Made by a program: the position numbers and the translations under genes. A stretch of 64,000 nt of DNA from AV40 sp035568175 (GTDB lineage: Bacteria > Verrucomicrobiota > Verrucomicrobiia > Chthoniobacterales > UBA10450), in NCBI GenBank assembly GCA_035568175.1, contig DATMON010000018.1, forward strand, positions 62,001 through 126,000, given 5' to 3'. Below, in pieces: positions 28,152-36,608 of the stretch (its first letter is position 1; every line of letters begins with the position of its first letter). The notes under the pieces were generated by a model. That model saw only the letters and a program-made list of their open reading frames with translations, made no database searches and was not told the origin of the DNA.

Positions 28152-30371
28152 TTAACGCCGTCGCGCGCTCTTTTTCGCGCTCTGATCAGCGATAGCGAAG
28201 TCGATTTGACGTTTAAAGGTGTCGACTCGAGCAACGAAGACTCGAATCTCATCCCCGATTGAAAACCGCCGGTTTGTCCGGCGGCCGACCAGTCGGCGTT
28301 GGACCGCGTCGAAGCGATAGAAATCGTCACTTAGCGTGGAAACGTGGACGACGCCGGTGACGAGAGCGTCCGGCAGCTCCACCACCAAACCGTAATTTCG
28401 AACGTCCATGATCGCGGCACGAAAGACTTGCGGATTGCGCTCCTTCAACTGTTGCTCGAAAAACTGAAGCTTCTTTAACCGAACAGATTCGATCTCGGCC
28501 TCGGCCGCGTTTCTTTCGGTGTCTGAAATGTGATCGGCAAGGGATTCGATTTGTCCGATGTCGATCTTGGGTCGTCGCGGCAAATTGCGTTCGGCCAGCG
28601 TGCGATGCACTACTAGGTCGGCGTAACGCCGGATCGGGCTTGTGAAATGGAGATAATTCACTTTGGCCAAACCGTAATGTCCGAGCGGCTGCGCCGCGTA
28701 ACGCGCCCGCTTCAAACTTTTGAGCAAACCGATCTTAAGCGCCTGCTCTTCCGGCTTGCCGCCGATCGAGGCTAGAAAGCGTTGGACTTCCTTCCGGTTC
28801 GAGAGATCGCCCACTTTGTAACCAAAGCTGAGAATGAATTCGCGATATTCGCCGAGTTTTTCCGGATCGGGATCTTCATGAACCCGGTAAATTGTCGCGA
28901 TCGACCGATGCCGTAGCTCGCCGGCGACTGCTTCGTTCGCGGCCAGCATGAATTCTTCAATCAATTGATGCGATTTGTCGTTCTCAACCCGTTCCAAACG
29001 AATCGGCTTGCCGTTTGCATCGACATGCACTTTTACTTCGGGAAAATCGAGATCGAGCGAGCCGTGCTCGAATCGCTTGCGGCGAAGGAGTGCGGCAAGC
29101 TCCCAGGCGGTGTGCAGCCGTCGGCTCAGTTCGCCGTTTGGTTTCGCTTGCAGGATGGCGTAGGCTTCTTTGTAAGTCAGGCGTTTCGCGCTGCGGATAA
29201 CGCTTTTAGCGAACCGCGCATTTTTTGCGCGCCCGTTTTTGTCAAACTCAATGAAAACCGAATGGGTGAGGCGATCAACGCCCGGGTTCAAACTGCAAAC
29301 GCCATTGCTGAGTCGCTCTGGGAGCATCGGGATGACACGATCGGGCAGGTAAACGCTATTGCCGCGCCTTCGGGCTTCGCGATCCAGCGCGCTGTCCGGA
29401 GTTACGTAAGCGGAAACGTCGGCGATGTGAACGCCGACCCGCCAACCGCCGTTGTTGTCGATCTTTTCAACGTTGATCGCGTCATCAAAATCGCGCGCGT
29501 CGTCCGGATCGATCGTGACAATGAATTGGTCGCGCAAATCTGCCCGTTCCTGAATTAGTTTTTGTTCGACTGATTGTGGAATCCGGTCCGCTTGATCGAG
29601 AACGGCCTTTGGAAACTGGCTCGGCAAATCGTATTTGCGGATGATCGACAGCATGTCGATTCCGGGAGCGGCTGCGGGTCCAAGGACTTCGATGATTTCG
29701 CCTTCCGGATTGACGTGGCGCGATTCCCACGTCTCCAACCGAACAACGACTTTGTCGCCAGGTGCCGGCGGTTTCGGCAACTTTGCGCGCGGCGGGACCT
29801 GAACGTAAACGTTGTGAACCAGTCGCGGATCGTCCGGCACGACGTAATAAAAGTTTCGTGAATGCTGCAGCGTTGCCACAATCGTGTCGCGCGCGCGCTC
29901 AAGAATGCGAATGACGCGGCCTTCACTTCGATTTTTAGATGCCTGTCCGGCTCGGATCTTGGCGCGCCGCTGAGGGACATCTCGACTGATCCGTGCGACG
30001 ACGCGGTCGCCATTCATCGCAGTGCCGGTATTTTCCGCGGCAATAAAAATATCCGGTTCACCCGCTTTCTCTGGAACCAGAAAACCGTAGCCCGCCTGAT
30101 GGATCGAGAGTTTCCCCGTGACAAGGTCGGCTTCGGAAGGAAGGATGTAACGATTTTTTCGGATGCGAGCGATTTCGCCGGCATGTTCCAGCTCGCGTAA
30201 CGTTTTCCGAACCGCGGCGCGATCGCGGCCCTTTGCGCCAAGAGCTCGTGCGATCTCGTCTCGATCGCCCGGCCGATAATCAGGCGCGCGCAAAAAGGCC
30301 AGCACCTTGTCTCGAATTGTGCGACCGTCTTTGGTCATGTTGGCGAAACCATATTGGAGATTGTTCGCCAC
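28152..30371 (-). CDS. rnr: Ribonuclease R (VacB/RNB family 3'-5' exoribonuclease)
   Basis: 739 residues from GTG 30371, which has AAAGGA upstream; ATG 30338 (MTKDGRTIRDKVL) is the alternative. Domains in order: winged-helix-like N terminus, two cold-shock/OB domains (GYGFLVPEKAGEPDIFIAAE), the RNB catalytic domain with DPDDARDFDDAINVE (metal-binding aspartates) and HFTSPIRRYADLVVHR, and a C-terminal S1 domain (VRNYGLVVELPDALVTGVVH). It degrades structured RNA. The last residues are basic (KKSARRR), as in typical RNase R. Confidence 0.95.
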   Translation of the reverse strand: MANNLQYGFANMTKDGRTIRDKVLAFLRAPDYRPGDRDEIARALGAKGRDRAAVRKTLRELEHAGEIARIRKNRYILPSEADLVTGKLSIHQAGYGFLVPEKAGEPDIFIAAENTGTAMNGDRVVARISRDVPQRRAKIRAGQASKNRSEGRVIRILERARDTIVATLQHSRNFYYVVPDDPRLVHNVYVQVPPRAKLPKPPAPGDKVVVRLETWESRHVNPEGEIIEVLGPAAAPGIDMLSIIRKYDLPSQFPKAVLDQADRIPQSVEQKLIQERADLRDQFIVTIDPDDARDFDDAINVEKIDNNGGWRVGVHIADVSAYVTPDSALDREARRRGNSVYLPDRVIPMLPERLSNGVCSLNPGVDRLTHSVFIEFDKNGRAKNARFAKSVIRSAKRLTYKEAYAILQAKPNGELSRRLHTAWELAALLRRKRFEHGSLDLDFPEVKVHVDANGKPIRLERVENDKSHQLIEEFMLAANEAVAGELRHRSIATIYRVHEDPDPEKLGEYREFILSFGYKVGDLSNRKEVQRFLASIGGKPEEQALKIGLLKSLKRARYAAQPLGHYGLAKVNYLHFTSPIRRYADLVVHRTLAERNLPRRPKIDIGQIESLADHISDTERNAAEAEIESVRLKKLQFFEQQLKERNPQVFRAAIMDVRNYGLVVELPDALVTGVVHVSTLSDDFYRFDAVQRRLVGRRTNRRFSIGDEIRVFVARVDTFKRQIDFAIADQSAKKSARRR

Positions 30372-30418
30372 GGCGAATCCGTCCTTTGGCGGATCGATCT
30401 AACGAACGAGTTTGGAGC

Positions 30419-30934
30419 ATGAAAGCAATTATCATTGTCGGAGGTATGGTCGCCGCCGCAACCCTGGTGGTGTTTGCGGCAGGAGGAACGAAAATGAAAA
30501 TCAGCAGTCCAGCATTTCAGGAAGGCGGAACGATTCCGGAAAAATTCAGCAAGAGCGGACAAAACGTTAATCCGGAATTGCGAATCGGAGGCGTGCCGGC
30601 CGAGGCGAAAAGTCTGGCTCTGATCGTGGACGATCCGGACGCGCCGGTCGGTTTGTTCACGCATTGGCTGGTTTGGAACATCGATCCAAAGACAAGCGAG
30701 ATCGCGGAGAACAGCGTGCCGAAAGGCGCGGTCCAAGGAACGAACGATTATCCGAATCTTGGCTATGGGGGCCCGCAGCCGCCTTCCGGGACGCACCGCT
30801 ACTATTTCAAGATCTTTGCCCTTGACCGGATGCTCGATCTCAAGTCTGGAGCAAAGCGCCGCGAAGTGGACGCGGCCATGCGAGGGCACGTCATCGCTCA
30901 GGGTGAATTGATGAGTCGCTATTCGAAAAAGTAA
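30419..30934 (+). CDS. YbhB/YbcL family (PEBP/Raf-kinase-inhibitor-like) exported protein
   Basis: 171 residues from ATG 30419 with GGAG just upstream. A hydrophobic N-terminal helix (AIIIVGGMVAAATLVVFAA) acts as signal or anchor. The PEBP core follows: SPAFQEGGTIPEKFSKSG, LALIVDDPDAP and FTHWLVWNIDP (conserved ligand pocket), NDYPNLGYGGPQPPSGTHRY and YYFKIFALD. All diagnostic PEBP motifs are present. Bacterial members are of poorly known function. It diverges from rnr, and the gap is under 50 bp. Confidence 0.93.
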   Translation: MKAIIIVGGMVAAATLVVFAAGGTKMKISSPAFQEGGTIPEKFSKSGQNVNPELRIGGVPAEAKSLALIVDDPDAPVGLFTHWLVWNIDPKTSEIAENSVPKGAVQGTNDYPNLGYGGPQPPSGTHRYYFKIFALDRMLDLKSGAKRREVDAAMRGHVIAQGELMSRYSKK

Positions 30935-30986
30935 TCCATTCGCGCACCCTTCGAATAAGCAGCCCATCATGTTAGTCTGATTCTTG

Positions 30987-31829
30987 ATGGGCGAGCGAAT
31001 CTGGAAAATCGGCGACAGCGCTGTCGACCTTTCCAAACGGGGAATGATCATGGGCGCGCTCAACGTCACGCCCGATTCATTTTCCAACAGTGGCGAATTC
31101 TTTGCAACTGACGCGGCAATTGCGGGTGGAATAAAGATGGCATCAGAAGGCGCCGACATTATCGACGTGGGCGGAGAATCGACCCGTCCCGGCGCCGAGC
31201 CTGTTTCAATGAAAGAGGAATTGGGACGCGTGATCCCAGTGATCAAGAAATTGCGGGCCAAGATCGACATCCTCATTTCGATCGACACTTCGAAATCTGA
31301 AGTTGCGAACGCGGCATCGGACGCAGGCGCGTCCATCATCAATGACGTCACTGCAGGACGTGCAGATGAGAAGATGTTGTCGCTCGCGGCGAAACGGAAG
31401 ACAGCGATTGTGCTTATGCACATGCAAGGCGAACCGCGAACAATGCAGAAAAATCCGCACTACGAAGATGTCGTCAGCGAAGTGGCTGATTTTTTTAGAC
31501 AACGATATTCCCGCGCCCTAGAGTGCGGCGTTGATCCCATGGCCATCGCGTTTGATCCCGGAATTGGTTTCGGTAAAACGCTGGAGCATAATTTGACGCT
31601 GCTCAAAAATCTCGAGCGACTACGCGTGCACGATCGCCCGCTCGTGGTCGGTGTGTCTCGCAAATCCTTTCTCGGAAAACTGGTGGACTCGTCCGAAATG
31701 AGCGCGCGCACGGCGCCGACGATTGCGCTGACGGGAATCCTGCGCGGTCGAGGCGCCGATATTTTGCGCGTCCATGACGTGAAGGAGAACGTGGCTGCGC
31801 GGCGCGCGGCAGAGGCGATATTGCCATGA
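30987..31829 (+). CDS. folP: Dihydropteroate synthase
   Basis: 280 residues from ATG 30987 (TTG 30984 also in frame). It condenses p-aminobenzoate with dihydropterin pyrophosphate in folate synthesis. Motifs: MGALNVTPDSFSNSGEF, DVGGESTRPGAEPV, ILISIDTSKSEVANAA, IAFDPGIGFGKTLEHN and LVVGVSRKSFLG, ending with ILRVHDVKENVAA. All substrate loops are intact. It overlaps cdaA by four bases (ATGA), a neighbour relation (folP-cdaA) also seen in other bacterial phyla. Confidence 0.96.
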   Translation: MGERIWKIGDSAVDLSKRGMIMGALNVTPDSFSNSGEFFATDAAIAGGIKMASEGADIIDVGGESTRPGAEPVSMKEELGRVIPVIKKLRAKIDILISIDTSKSEVANAASDAGASIINDVTAGRADEKMLSLAAKRKTAIVLMHMQGEPRTMQKNPHYEDVVSEVADFFRQRYSRALECGVDPMAIAFDPGIGFGKTLEHNLTLLKNLERLRVHDRPLVVGVSRKSFLGKLVDSSEMSARTAPTIALTGILRGRGADILRVHDVKENVAARRAAEAILP

Positions 31830-32701
31830 TGCAGGAACTTCTCCAGCTCTGGTTCAAAAGCTGGCGCAGCATCATCGAGATTATTTTGCTCAGTGTCGGA
31901 ATCTACTATGGCTACCTTTACTTTCGCGGCACGCGCGGGGCGAAAGTCTTGACCGGATTGGCGATTGTTTTTCTCACTCTTACGCTTATCTCAACACTGC
32001 TGAATTTGGTCGTGATCGGCTGGCTCCTCCGCAGTTTCTCAGTCTTCCTTGCGATTGCTCTCGTTGTGATCTTTCAACCTGAACTTCGCCGCGGCCTTGC
32101 CGAACTCGGTGGTCATCCGATCTTTTCGCTGACGAGTGAGAAGCGCGAGACCGTGCACGACCTCGCCGAAGCGGTTACTCAACTGGCGAACAAGCAATTT
32201 GGGGCGCTGATCGCGATCGAGCGTGACACTTCGATTCGCGTTTACGAAGAAACCGGCGTGACACTCGATTCCGATTTCTCGGTTGAGCTTGTCTTAAGCA
32301 TTTTTCATCCGAAGGCCGCGTTGCACGACGGCGGAGTGATTATCCGCAACGGCCGGATCGCCGCGGCCGCTTGCATTTTTCCGGTGAGCCAACGGGAAAC
32401 ATTGGATCGCAGTCTGGGCTTACGCCATCGCGCCGCTCTCGGAATCACGGAAGAATCAGACGCAGTCGCGATCGTGGTTTCGGAAGAGACGGGCGGGATT
32501 TCCATTTGCCATCGACGACGAATTGAGCGCAATTTCACGCCGGAAACGTTTCGCCATCGGATCGGCGAGATTTTATTGCACGGACGTTATGAAGAGACTG
32601 CTCCTGAAGAACTGGCGGGCGAAGTTGATCTCCCTGTTACTCGCGACAACCCTGTGGTATCTCATCAAGAAGAACGTGGCAACGACTCCCTCGCCGTCTG
32701 A
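31826..32701 (+). CDS. cdaA: Diadenylate cyclase CdaA (c-di-AMP synthase)
   Basis: 291 residues. Three N-terminal membrane helices (IIEIILLSVGIYYGYLYF, VLTGLAIVFLTLTLISTLL, VIGWLLRSFSVFLAIALVVI) precede the DAC domain. Catalytic motifs: LHDGGVIIRNGRIAAAACIF, where the usual DGA reads DGG, and LGLRHRAALGITEESDAVAI with the RHR motif intact. It makes c-di-AMP at the membrane. The C-terminal 38 residues are encoded in the stretch that also carries a 49-codon ORF in another frame, so this tail may be constrained by the overlap. Confidence 0.93.
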   Translation: MMQELLQLWFKSWRSIIEIILLSVGIYYGYLYFRGTRGAKVLTGLAIVFLTLTLISTLLNLVVIGWLLRSFSVFLAIALVVIFQPELRRGLAELGGHPIFSLTSEKRETVHDLAEAVTQLANKQFGALIAIERDTSIRVYEETGVTLDSDFSVELVLSIFHPKAALHDGGVIIRNGRIAAAACIFPVSQRETLDRSLGLRHRAALGITEESDAVAIVVSEETGGISICHRRRIERNFTPETFRHRIGEILLHGRYEETAPEELAGEVDLPVTRDNPVVSHQEERGNDSLAV

Positions 32702-32738
32702 AATCGCTTCGCCGGCGGCCGCCGCGGAGAAACGCTGA
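32589..32738 (+). CDS. YbbR/CdaR-like N-terminal microprotein, overlapping the cdaA 3' end
   Basis: 49 residues from ATG 32589, starting inside cdaA in another frame (113-bp overlap). The peptide has a basic N terminus (MKRLLLKNWRAKLIS), a single membrane helix (LLLATTLWYLIKK) and a short Pro/Ala/Ser tail. This matches the anchor of YbbR/CdaR proteins, which normally follow cdaA and regulate it, but none of the extracytoplasmic YbbR repeats is present. It is either a relic of cdaR reduced to its anchor or a functional minimal partner of CdaA. No typical Shine-Dalgarno is obvious. Confidence 0.6.
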   Translation: MKRLLLKNWRAKLISLLLATTLWYLIKKNVATTPSPSEIASPAAAAEKR

Positions 32739-32747
32739 GAGCTCTTC

Positions 32748-32768
32748 AACTCCGAAGCGGTCGGAGTT
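32748..32768. terminator. Hairpin at a convergent gene end
   Basis: AACTCCGA, a 5-base loop and TCGGAGTT form a perfect 8-bp stem between the YbbR-like ORF and the convergent SprT-like gene. There is no strong T-tract on either side, so factor-independent termination is uncertain. Confidence 0.4.
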
Positions 32769-33219
32769 AACGCAGGAAACGGGCAAGATTTTGTTCTTCC
32801 CAATGCCGCGCGCGATGATAGCCGCGAAATTTGCGCTCACGCCGATTGAATTCCTCCGTGTGCACGCGCCGCCTGCCACTCCGCAAAAGTTCATCCGGCA
32901 CAACGGAGTGAAGCATTTCGTGATAGAGCACGTATTTCAAAAACCACCGCGGCACGAATGCCTGATCGAGCAGGGGATGGATGCGAATCACGCGGTCTTC
33001 TTCCTGGATCGTTCCAAAAACAAAATGGTCTTTCGGTCGATGTTTTCGGCGCCGCCCCCATTCCACTTTGTAATTACGAAGTCGCCGGCGAAAATAGCGT
33101 TTGTTCAATTGATCAAAGATCTCACCGAGATCGAAGTGGTCGCCTTCCTGGCGAAGATTAAATTGTCGCTGCATCGGCAGCGTGCGATACGCGATCTTGC
33201 GCTTCGTTTTCTTCGCCAT
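32767..33219 (-). CDS. SprT-like zinc metalloprotease-fold protein
   Basis: 150 residues. The signature YHEMLHSVVPDE contains the HExxH zinc site, and the third ligand is probably the His of VHTEEFNRRE, with the spacing of SprT-like proteins. Upstream, FDQLNKRYFRRRL and the strand region KDHFVFGTIQEEDRVIRIHP match the SprT fold. The protein is strongly basic at both ends. Bacterial members lack an assigned substrate; the eukaryotic relative SPRTN cleaves DNA-protein crosslinks. It is convergent with the cdaA unit. Confidence 0.82.
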   Translation of the reverse strand: MAKKTKRKIAYRTLPMQRQFNLRQEGDHFDLGEIFDQLNKRYFRRRLRNYKVEWGRRRKHRPKDHFVFGTIQEEDRVIRIHPLLDQAFVPRWFLKYVLYHEMLHSVVPDELLRSGRRRVHTEEFNRRERKFRGYHRARHWEEQNLARFLR

Positions 33220-33502
33220 AATGGGACCCCGGCTGGAAGGACTGTAATTCTAAATGGGTTCTGACGGGTCGACAAGAAAACCGCTTCTTTTTAATGATTT
33301 TCTCGTTAAGTGTTTTACTAACAGTCATTTACGCCTCATCAGAGAGCGTGCAAAGGTAGAACGAAGGCGGACGATGAAATCCCGATGCCAGGCGCCATTT
33401 TCGCGCTACTAAGCCCTCAAACGCGGTTGCGAATTCCGCGGTCTGAGTATACTCGAAATTATCGGCCGCGGGTGGCTCAAGCTCGCGCCGGACTAGATCG
33501 AC
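33220..33502. other. 283-bp divergent intergenic region
   Basis: It lies between the SprT-like gene (minus) and rodA (plus), so it must hold both promoters. An AT-rich stretch at about 33284-33320 is the likeliest promoter zone, but no clear -35/-10 pair was identified. No ORF is recognised. The right end carries a copy of the AGATCGACA repeat touching the rodA start codon. Confidence 0.5.
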
Positions 33503-33503
33503 A
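33495..33503 (+). repeat. AGATCGACA motif copy at the rodA start
   Basis: The last base of the 9-mer is the A of the rodA ATG. It is one of at least 31 copies in the window and one of six in noncoding junctions. Confidence 0.75.
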
Positions 33504-34615
33504 TGACGCCATTTCTTCGAAAGCTCCTCGGCCTAAACTGGCTCCTGCTCATTGTCATGCTCGCGCTCGCGGTTTTCGGCGTCGTCGCCATCTACAGCGC
33601 GACCTACATGCGCGAAGATCCGGTTGCGTCAGATTTTTGGCGGAAGCAAGCCAACTGGGTTTTGGTTGGATTTTTCGCTTTCATGGTCGCGAGCCTGATT
33701 GACTACCGCTGGATCCGATGGGGAGCGTTGCCGATGTACCTGGCCGGCATCTTTTTCTTGGTTCTGACCAAGTTCATGGGTCAAAAAGTCTACGGTGCAC
33801 GCAGCTGGCTCCACCTCGGGCCACTTAATTTTCAGCCCGCGCAACTCGCGGTCGTTGCTGGAATCATGGTACTCGCCTTGTTCCTCAGTCAGTTCAAACA
33901 AATGCATCCGATGCTGCGTTTGCTCGTCTGTGGCGCGATTGCCGGTGCCCCCTGCCTCTTGATTTTGATGCAGCCGGATTTGGGGGAAGTGATCATCTGG
34001 GTGCCGGTGCTGCTAGCGTTGCTATTCATCGGCGGGATGCCGTTGCGCTACTTGATCTGCATTCTGCTGCTCCTTTTCGCGATGATTCCAATCACGGCGA
34101 ACCTGGTCCTCAAGCCTTATCAACAGGCACGCCTCACCGCATTTGCTCATCCTGACATCGATAAACAGGGCTCCTCGTGGGCGATCAACCAATCGCTTAT
34201 CGCCATCGGATCGGGCGGTTGGTCGGGAAAAGGTTTTAAAGCCGCCAACACTCAGATCGAACTCGGTTTTCTACCCGCGACTGCGGTGCACAACGACTAC
34301 ATCTTTTCCGCCATCGGCGAGCAATGGGGCTTTGTCGGAGGAATATTTCTCATTAGCGCATTTTCGTTGCTACTGCTGACCTGTCTTTTTGTCGCATTCT
34401 TTGCCGGCGACCAATTTGGTTTACTCCTAGTCATCGGAATCACCGCGCTGATTTTCACCCACATTTTCCAGAATGTGGGAATGACCATTTCGATTTTGCC
34501 GATCACCGGAGTGCCCTTGCCGCTGATCAGTTACAGCGGCTCATTTGCGCTCATGATCATGTTCGCGCTCGGTGTCGTGAATAGCGTCTGGGTGCATCGG
34601 CACGAAGTCGCATAA
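33503..34615 (+). CDS. rodA: RodA, SEDS-family peptidoglycan glycosyltransferase
   Basis: 370 residues with about ten membrane helices. SEDS landmarks: FGVVAIYSATYMRED after the first helix, KFMGQKVYGARSWLHLGPLN, FQPAQLAVVAGIMVLA, CLLILMQPDLGEVIIW, GSSWAINQSLIAIGSGGWSG, NDYIFSAIGEQWGFVGGIF and ITGVPLPLISYSGSFALMIM. RodA polymerises glycan strands for cell elongation. The cognate class B PBP and mreBCD are not adjacent here; they may lie outside the window. Confidence 0.95.
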   Translation: MTPFLRKLLGLNWLLLIVMLALAVFGVVAIYSATYMREDPVASDFWRKQANWVLVGFFAFMVASLIDYRWIRWGALPMYLAGIFFLVLTKFMGQKVYGARSWLHLGPLNFQPAQLAVVAGIMVLALFLSQFKQMHPMLRLLVCGAIAGAPCLLILMQPDLGEVIIWVPVLLALLFIGGMPLRYLICILLLLFAMIPITANLVLKPYQQARLTAFAHPDIDKQGSSWAINQSLIAIGSGGWSGKGFKAANTQIELGFLPATAVHNDYIFSAIGEQWGFVGGIFLISAFSLLLLTCLFVAFFAGDQFGLLLVIGITALIFTHIFQNVGMTISILPITGVPLPLISYSGSFALMIMFALGVVNSVWVHRHEVA

Positions 34616-34693
34616 CTGTCGACCAGGGACCTGGGTTGCGGCAAGCTCCGCGCGATTTACTTCACGCGGGCGCCATCTACAATTCGTTGAAAC

Positions 34694-35419
34694 ATGGAGA
34701 CCGACTACAAGGTTAAGCTCGAAGTTTTTGAAGGGCCGCTCGATCTCTTGCTTTACCTGATCAAGCGCGACGAGATCGACATTTACGATATTTCGATCGA
34801 ACGAATCACGCGCCAGTATCTCGAATACCTCCAGGCTTTCAAAGAGCTCAAAATCGACATTGCTGGAGAGTTCGTTGTGATGGCGGCCAATCTGATTTAT
34901 CTCAAGAGCCGCAGCTTGCTTCCGCTCGATCAACAGCCGCCGGAGGAAGATGCCGAAGAAGACGATCCGCGCTGGGATCTGATTCGCCAGCTAATCGAAT
35001 ACAAAAAGTTCAAGGAAGCCGCAGCGCAATTGCACGACCGCGCGCTCGAACAGGAGCGCATCTTCACCCGCGATGGCGGCAGCAATGCCGTGACCGATGC
35101 GCCATTGACGTTGCGCGAGGTGGGAATTTTTCAGCTGATCCATGCATTTCAGGAAGTAATCAAGCGAGTCGAGGCGCGGGAGGATTTGCAGGAGATTTTT
35201 GGCGAGCGCTTTAGCGTGTCCGACAAAATCGAGAAGATCCTGGAGCGCGTGGGCAATGGAACGCCGGTGCGTTTTTCCGAACTGTTTGGCCAGATCGTCT
35301 CGCGGCTTGAGATCGTCGTTACCTTCCTGGCGTTGCTCGAGTTGATCCGCTTAAACCAGGTGCGCGCGCTGCAGCCCAAGATGTTCGACGAAATCGAGAT
35401 CGCTGCCATCGCGGCGTAA
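34694..35419 (+). CDS. scpA: Segregation and condensation protein A
   Basis: 241 residues. The kleisin N terminus is clear (YKVKLEVFEGPLDLLLYLIK, DEIDIYDISIERITRQYLEY), followed by the YLKSRSLLPLD region and an acidic linker. The C-terminal winged helix (FLALLELIRLNQVRALQPKM) is intact. It bridges SMC heads in the chromosome-condensing complex. The usual partner scpB is not next to it. The stop codon overlaps a copy of the AGATCGACA motif. Confidence 0.95.
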   Translation: METDYKVKLEVFEGPLDLLLYLIKRDEIDIYDISIERITRQYLEYLQAFKELKIDIAGEFVVMAANLIYLKSRSLLPLDQQPPEEDAEEDDPRWDLIRQLIEYKKFKEAAAQLHDRALEQERIFTRDGGSNAVTDAPLTLREVGIFQLIHAFQEVIKRVEAREDLQEIFGERFSVSDKIEKILERVGNGTPVRFSELFGQIVSRLEIVVTFLALLELIRLNQVRALQPKMFDEIEIAAIAA

Positions 35420-35427
35420 GATCGACA
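35419..35427 (+). repeat. AGATCGACA motif copy at the scpA stop
   Basis: The first base is the last A of the scpA TAA, and the rest lies in the short gap before the SDR gene at 35430. Confidence 0.75.
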
Positions 35428-35429
35428 TC

Positions 35430-36290
35430 ATGCCGCGCGTCCTCATTGCCGGATGCGGTTATCTCGGCCAGGCCGTTGCGGATCTGTTCGTCGCCGACGA
35501 TTGGGAAGTCGAGGGCTGGACAATATCGGCGGAATCGGCGCATAAGCTTTCAACGAAACCGTATCCGGTTTATGCCGTCGATATTTCTAAAGCTGATCAG
35601 GTTCGAGCGCGAAAAGGGGATTTCCATGCAGTGATCCATTGTGCCAGCACGGGCGGTGGCGATGCCGATTCTTATCGACGTGTTTATTTTGACGGCGCGC
35701 GAAATCTTCTCGAACGATTCGAAGGTTCCCAAATTCTCTTCACCAGCAGCACAAGCGTTTACGGCCAAAAAAATGGTGAGTGGGTGACGGAAGAAAGCCC
35801 GGCTGAACCGAAACACGAAACCGGAACAATTTTGCGCAAAGCGGAGGATTTGGTCCTCGCGAACCGCGCCATCGTTGTTCGGCTCGGCGGCATCTACGGA
35901 CCCAGCCGATCAGCATTGCTTAGAAAATTTCTGAAGGGCGATGCGATTCTCGATCCCGAAAGCGAGCGTTTTGCAAATCAGATTCATCGCGATGACGCGG
36001 CTGCCGCAATTCGATTGTTGGTAAAACGCCAGGAGTCGGTCGGTGAGATTTACAATGTGGTCGACGACCAGCCGATTTTGCGGGGCGAATGCTATCGCTG
36101 GCTGGCGACGAAGTTAAATAGGCCGCTTCCGGCAGCTGGAAGATCAGCATCGAAACGGAAGCGCGGCGAAAGCAACAAACGCGTCAGCAACACGAAGCTG
36201 CGAGCGATGGCATGGACACCGCGCTATCCAAACTTCGCCAACGGGATGGAAAAGAGCGTCCTGCTTACGCTCGATCGCGAGAACGCATAA
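35430..36290 (+). CDS. NAD(P)-binding SDR-family protein (YeeZ-like)
   Basis: 286 residues. The N-terminal GCGYLGQAVADLF is the GxxGxxG dinucleotide loop. VIHCASTGGGDADSYRRVY and ILFTSSTSVYG are the extended-SDR strand 4/5 region, but the typical YxxxK catalytic pair is not clear; RKAEDLVL lies where it would be. HRDDAAAAIRLLV is conserved in atypical SDR5/YeeZ proteins. The substrate is unknown. It starts 10 bases after scpA. Confidence 0.8.
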   Translation: MPRVLIAGCGYLGQAVADLFVADDWEVEGWTISAESAHKLSTKPYPVYAVDISKADQVRARKGDFHAVIHCASTGGGDADSYRRVYFDGARNLLERFEGSQILFTSSTSVYGQKNGEWVTEESPAEPKHETGTILRKAEDLVLANRAIVVRLGGIYGPSRSALLRKFLKGDAILDPESERFANQIHRDDAAAAIRLLVKRQESVGEIYNVVDDQPILRGECYRWLATKLNRPLPAAGRSASKRKRGESNKRVSNTKLRAMAWTPRYPNFANGMEKSVLLTLDRENA

Positions 36291-36317
36291 ACCTCACTCA
36301 CTGGCGGAAATACCGGT

Positions 36318-36608
36318 ATGGAAGCTGCTATTTTTTCGCGTATGCGTAACGTCAAACTTACCGGCCGCGAGGCGTCGATTGTGCGCGCGATCGGCTTCAC
36401 TGAATCGATGCTCGGCGCCGAGATTCAGGACTACGTGCGGATGGAGTCGGAAGACGTTACCGATACCCTCAACAGCCTGATGTCTGCCGGCTTCGTCGAG
36501 AGCATCCCTTACACTGAACAGGTCCAGCTCGCAGAAATGCCGGTGACCGCTTTCGAATTAAACCCGGCTTATTCGCACGAGCTCAAACGCGCGTTAAACC
36601 GAAGCTAA
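36318..36608 (+). CDS. Small winged-helix-like protein of unknown function
   Basis: 96 residues from ATG 36318 (ATG 36342 possible). Mostly helical. The pattern LTGREASIVRAIGFTESMLG, EIQDYVRMESEDVTDTLNSL, MSAGFVESIP resembles a winged helix (helix-helix-recognition helix-wing). The C terminus is basic (HELKRALNRS). No family is recognised. Its TAA overlaps the stop codon of the convergent ABC gene. Confidence 0.6.
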   Translation: MEAAIFSRMRNVKLTGREASIVRAIGFTESMLGAEIQDYVRMESEDVTDTLNSLMSAGFVESIPYTEQVQLAEMPVTAFELNPAYSHELKRALNRS

